Origin: Methylacidiphilum caldifontis
GTDB lineage: Bacteria > Verrucomicrobiota > Verrucomicrobiia > Methylacidiphilales > Methylacidiphilaceae
Direction of reading: 5' to 3'
DNA length: 64,000 nt
Assembly (NCBI RefSeq): GCF_017310505.1
Contig: NZ_CP065957.1
Span: forward strand, 248,001 to 312,000
The notes below the pieces were generated by a model that saw only the letters and a program-made list of their open reading frames with translations, searched no databases and was not told where the DNA came from. Every line of letters begins with the position of its first letter. Position 1 is the first letter of the stretch. Positions 61,234-64,000 of this stretch are shown here, piece after piece. Made by a program: the position numbers and the translations under genes.

Positions 61234-62277
61234 ATGCCAAAAGTCGCAATCAATGGATTTGGAAGAATTGGCCGATTAATATTAAGGTCAATGGCTGAAC
61301 AAAAGCTACTCAAGGAGTTGCCTGTAGTTGCGGTTAATGACATCGTTTCAGCCGATAACCTTGCATATCTTTTAAAGTATGACACCAACTATGGGAGACT
61401 GCCGGTTGAGGTAAAAAGCGCAAAATCTAAAGATTCTTTGCAAGAAGATGATCTTTTAATCGTCGATGGCCAGGTAATCCAATGTCTGGCTATCAAAGAA
61501 GGACCTGCAGCAATGCCCTGGAAGGAACTAGGGGTGGACATTGTTTTTGAATCGACTGGATTGTTTACTGCGGCAAACAAAGCGATAGGACACATAAAGT
61601 CTGGGGCAAAAAAAGTGATTATCACAGCCCCTGGAAAAGAAGCGGATATTACCGTAGTCATGGGGGTCAATCATGAACAGCTTGATCTAGCTAAACACAC
61701 CATCATTTCCAACGCCAGTTGCACGACAAATTGTCTTACACCTTTAGTCCACGTGCTGCTAAAAGAAGGCCTGGGGATTGAAGAAGGGCTAATGACTACT
61801 GTTCATAGTTATACCGCCTCTCAAAGACTTCAAGACGGTCCTTCAAAAAAAGACTGGAAAGGAGGTAGAGCTGCTGAAGGCAACATTATCCCTGCCACGA
61901 CCGGAGCAGCCAAGGCAACGACTCTAGTCATTCCCGAACTTAAAGGAAAGCTAACGGGTATGTCTTTTAGAGTGCCAACCCCCACTGTTTCTGTTGTTGA
62001 TCTTACCGTCAGGACTGAAAAGGAAACCAGCTATTCAGAAATTTGCGCCCTCATGAAAAAAGCGAGCACTACTTATCTTGAGGGAATACTTGGATATACG
62101 GATGAGCAAGTGGTCTCGAGAGATTTTCTTAAGGATTCCCATTCGAGCATTTTTGATGCAACTTCGGGCATTGGTTTAAATAGCCGCTTTTATAAATTGA
62201 TCGCTTGGTATGATAACGAATGGGGATATTCTTGTAGGTGCGTCGATCTTGCAAGATATATTGCTTGCCGAATCTAA
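61234..62277 (+). CDS. gapA: Glyceraldehyde-3-phosphate dehydrogenase
   Basis: This 347-residue NAD(P)-dependent enzyme has '[10 protein letters not shown]' nucleotide motif, catalytic Cys in '[12 protein letters not shown]' (~165), 'HSYTAS' and the C-terminal '[11 protein letters not shown]'. It starts after a good ribosome site (TTGGAGG). With pgk and tpiA it forms the lower glycolysis/gluconeogenesis cluster, also used in the Calvin cycle that some Methylacidiphilum run. Confidence 0.94.
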   Translation: MPKVAINGFGRIGRLILRSMAEQKLLKELPVVAVNDIVSADNLAYLLKYDTNYGRLPVEVKSAKSKDSLQEDDLLIVDGQVIQCLAIKEGPAAMPWKELGVDIVFESTGLFTAANKAIGHIKSGAKKVIITAPGKEADITVVMGVNHEQLDLAKHTIISNASCTTNCLTPLVHVLLKEGLGIEEGLMTTVHSYTASQRLQDGPSKKDWKGGRAAEGNIIPATTGAAKATTLVIPELKGKLTGMSFRVPTPTVSVVDLTVRTEKETSYSEICALMKKASTTYLEGILGYTDEQVVSRDFLKDSHSSIFDATSGIGLNSRFYKLIAWYDNEWGYSCRCVDLARYIACRI

Positions 62278-62346
62278 ATAGCAACCGTTATTCTTTAACG
62301 TACAAAACTGCGTTGTCTTTATACGTAACAAAAGAAAGGATATGTT

Positions 62347-63561
62347 GTGAAAATTTCCATCCGCGATATCCCTCTAAAAGGCAAGAGAGTCTTGGTCAGA
62401 GTTGACTATAATGTCCCTCTTGAACTGGATAAAGCGACAAACAGCTATGTCGTGACCGATCAGACGCGAATTTTAGAAACTCTGGATACATTAAAATATC
62501 TGATCGATCAGGATGCAAAAATTATCTTGATCAGCCATCTTGGTCGGCCAAAAGGGAAAAAAAACACGAAGGAAAGCCTAGCCCCTGTTGCTCCCCTCCT
62601 CAGTGGTCTTTTGGGAACAAAGGTGAAATTTATTGGGGATTGTATTGGCCCGGAGGTTGACAAAGAAAAGGAAAGTCTTAAGGAAGGAGAAGTGCTCCTC
62701 TTAGAAAACACAAGATTTTATGCAGGGGAAGAAAAAAACGATCCAGAGTTTGCAAAAGCCCTTGCTTCTCATATCGACGTTTATGTCAATGATGCTTTTG
62801 GTTCAGCTCATAGAGCTCATGCCTCAACCGAAGGAGTTTGTCATTTTGTAAAACAAAAGGCTATTGGATTTCTGATGGAAAAAGAGCTCAAATATCTTGG
62901 AGAAGAGCTAAAGGATCCTCAAAGGCCTTTTGTAGTCATACTTGGTGGAGCTAAAGTTTCAGATAAGATTGAGGTTATAAATAAGCTTCTTGAAAAAGCA
63001 GACTGCCTGCTTATTGGGGGGGCGATGGCTTACACCTTCCTATTGACTATGGGACATAAAGTGGGCAAATCTCTGGTCGAAACCGATAAGAAAGCTGTTG
63101 CCCAGGAAGCTTTGGAAAAAGCCAAAGAAAGAAAGGTTAAGTTCTTGCTGCCCATTGACCATCTTGTAGCTGAATCAATTGACTTTGAGCAGAAAATAGC
63201 TAAGACTCTTGAGTTTACTGCTGCAATAGACATCCCAGAACAGAGACTTGGTGTGGATATTGGTCCCCAAACCATGGAGGCATACAGAAAAGAAATTATA
63301 ACAGCCAAAACTCTTTTATGGAATGGACCGATGGGGATATTTGAGATTCCTGGCTGCGAGAAAGGCACTTTTTCAATTGCCAAGAGCATTGCTGAAAATC
63401 CTTCAGCTGTAAGCATAGTGGCTGGAGGAGACTCTATTAAAGCCTTGCACCGCAGTGGATTATCTGATAAGGTGAGTTTCATATCTACAGGTGGTGGTGC
63501 TACCCTAGATTTTCTAAAAGGAAAAGTACTGCCCGGTATAGAATCAATACCAGATAAATAA
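62347..63561 (+). CDS. pgk: Phosphoglycerate kinase
   Basis: This 404-residue enzyme starts with GTG (62347). 'RVLVRVDYNVPLE', 'LISHLGRPKG', 'NDAFGSAHRAHAST', 'ILGGAKVSDKIEVI' and 'GGDSIKALHRSG' are the substrate- and ATP-binding motifs. Its stop overlaps the tpiA start by one base (TAATG). Confidence 0.94.
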   Translation: MKISIRDIPLKGKRVLVRVDYNVPLELDKATNSYVVTDQTRILETLDTLKYLIDQDAKIILISHLGRPKGKKNTKESLAPVAPLLSGLLGTKVKFIGDCIGPEVDKEKESLKEGEVLLLENTRFYAGEEKNDPEFAKALASHIDVYVNDAFGSAHRAHASTEGVCHFVKQKAIGFLMEKELKYLGEELKDPQRPFVVILGGAKVSDKIEVINKLLEKADCLLIGGAMAYTFLLTMGHKVGKSLVETDKKAVAQEALEKAKERKVKFLLPIDHLVAESIDFEQKIAKTLEFTAAIDIPEQRLGVDIGPQTMEAYRKEIITAKTLLWNGPMGIFEIPGCEKGTFSIAKSIAENPSAVSIVAGGDSIKALHRSGLSDKVSFISTGGGATLDFLKGKVLPGIESIPDK

Positions 63562-64000
63562 TGCTTTTCATGAACGTTCGAAAAAAAATAATAGCCGGAA
63601 ACTGGAAGATGAACAAAACGGTTTCCGAGGCAAAAGCTTTTGTCCATGTCCTTCTGAAAGAGTTAGAGGAATACTCCGCAGCAGATGTCGTGATTTGTCC
63701 TCCTTTTACAGCTCTCCAAGCGATCTGTGACCTGCTTAGCCAATCTTCATCTCATGTTCGACTGGGAGCTCAAAATTTGTTTCCTGCTTCTCATGGACCC
63801 TATACAGGAGAAATTTCGCCTTGGATGCTTAGGGAATTTTTCTGCCACTACGTTATCGTGGGGCATTCGGAAAGAAGGATACATCTTGGAGAGACCGATC
63901 TTTTCATCAACAAAAAGGTCAAAGCCGCCCTATCGGCTTCACTTCATCCCATACTCTGTATTGGAGAAAATTTAGAAGAACGCCAGCAGGGACTTTGGAA
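63561..64000 (+). CDS. tpiA: Triosephosphate isomerase, N-terminal part (cut by window end)
   Basis: Starting at ATG 63561 (M-L-F-M-N-V) or ATG 63570, the frame is open to the last base. 'KIIAGNWKMNKT' carries catalytic Lys, 'ICPPFTAL' and 'LGAQNLFP' follow, and 'IVGHSERR' is the catalytic His motif. About 146 residues are visible of the usual ~250. The catalytic Glu lies beyond the window. It was not listed as a closed ORF because it has no stop in the window. Confidence 0.9.
   Translation, partial: MLFMNVRKKIIAGNWKMNKTVSEAKAFVHVLLKELEEYSAADVVICPPFTALQAICDLLSQSSSHVRLGAQNLFPASHGPYTGEISPWMLREFFCHYVIVGHSERRIHLGETDLFINKKVKAALSASLHPILCIGENLEERQQGLW

Noticed and set aside
1-64000. CRISPR arrays, rRNA or tRNA genes
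   Set aside because: No regularly spaced direct repeats, no cas-like genes and no cloverleaf or rRNA-like sequence were seen on reading.

Overview
The window looks like the chromosome of an acidophilic, probably thermophilic verrucomicrobial methanotroph of the Methylacidiphilum type. The assignment rests on gene content, not on a database search. The markers are a globin fused to a Roadblock/LC7 domain (a fusion I know from Methylacidiphilum infernorum), a Chlamydia-like class Ic ribonucleotide reductase small subunit, an AroA-Cmk fusion, a ba3-type (family B) oxidase and a moderate-to-low GC background. GC-rich IS200/IS605 material interrupts that background. No methane monooxygenase, rRNA or tRNA gene lies in the window.

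Layout. 0-6.2 kb: the end of an O-methyltransferase, a frameshifted Met-rich outer-membrane protein, a GH57 glycosidase, then a sigma-54-type promoter driving tonB and two related secreted proteins of unknown function. 6.2-6.7 kb: a GC-rich relic. 6.7-20.5 kb: a ComA-like phosphosulfolactate synthase, a LysR regulator, and a nitrate assimilation locus. That locus has a NasS-like nitrate sensor with a sigma-54-type promoter, then narB/nasA-nirB-nirD-narK and a TonB-dependent receptor joined by ATGA overlaps or short gaps. The globin-Roadblock gene and a methyltransferase follow. 20.5-34.7 kb: cell-wall (rlpA), redox, ribokinase and lysA genes, a PII-like gene and amtB (each with a sigma-54-type promoter), nrdA-nrdB, and several periplasmic proteins.

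35.0-37.2 kb: an IS200/IS605 element (tnpA plus a tnpB interrupted by a stop codon) and neighbouring relics. 37.2-52.6 kb: a small membrane protein, an outer-membrane protein, a ba3-type oxidase operon including a 51-residue subunit not called by length-limited ORF finding, rpsA, feoAB with a small Cys-rich partner, plsC, aroA-cmk, sucCD and an unknown ATP-grasp-like gene. 52.8-64 kb: trxB, a tnpB relic that keeps a folded omega-RNA-like tail, then tig-clpP-clpX, mnmA, cutA, msrBA and the glycolytic gapA-pgk-tpiA cluster, cut by the window edge.

The main biological thread is nitrogen. Four sites fit the -24/-12 sigma-54 consensus; three have the form TGGCAT-N5-TTGCT. They lie before tonB, the nitrate sensor, a degenerate PII protein and the ammonium transporter. 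A TonB-dependent receptor is coupled to the nitrate transporter gene and tonB itself carries a nitrogen-type promoter. This suggests a nitrogen-regulated outer-membrane import route, which I regard as the most interesting hypothesis here. In this sequence the receptor has an in-frame stop. Several other genes show single-base lesions, so sequence quality must be settled before they are called dead.
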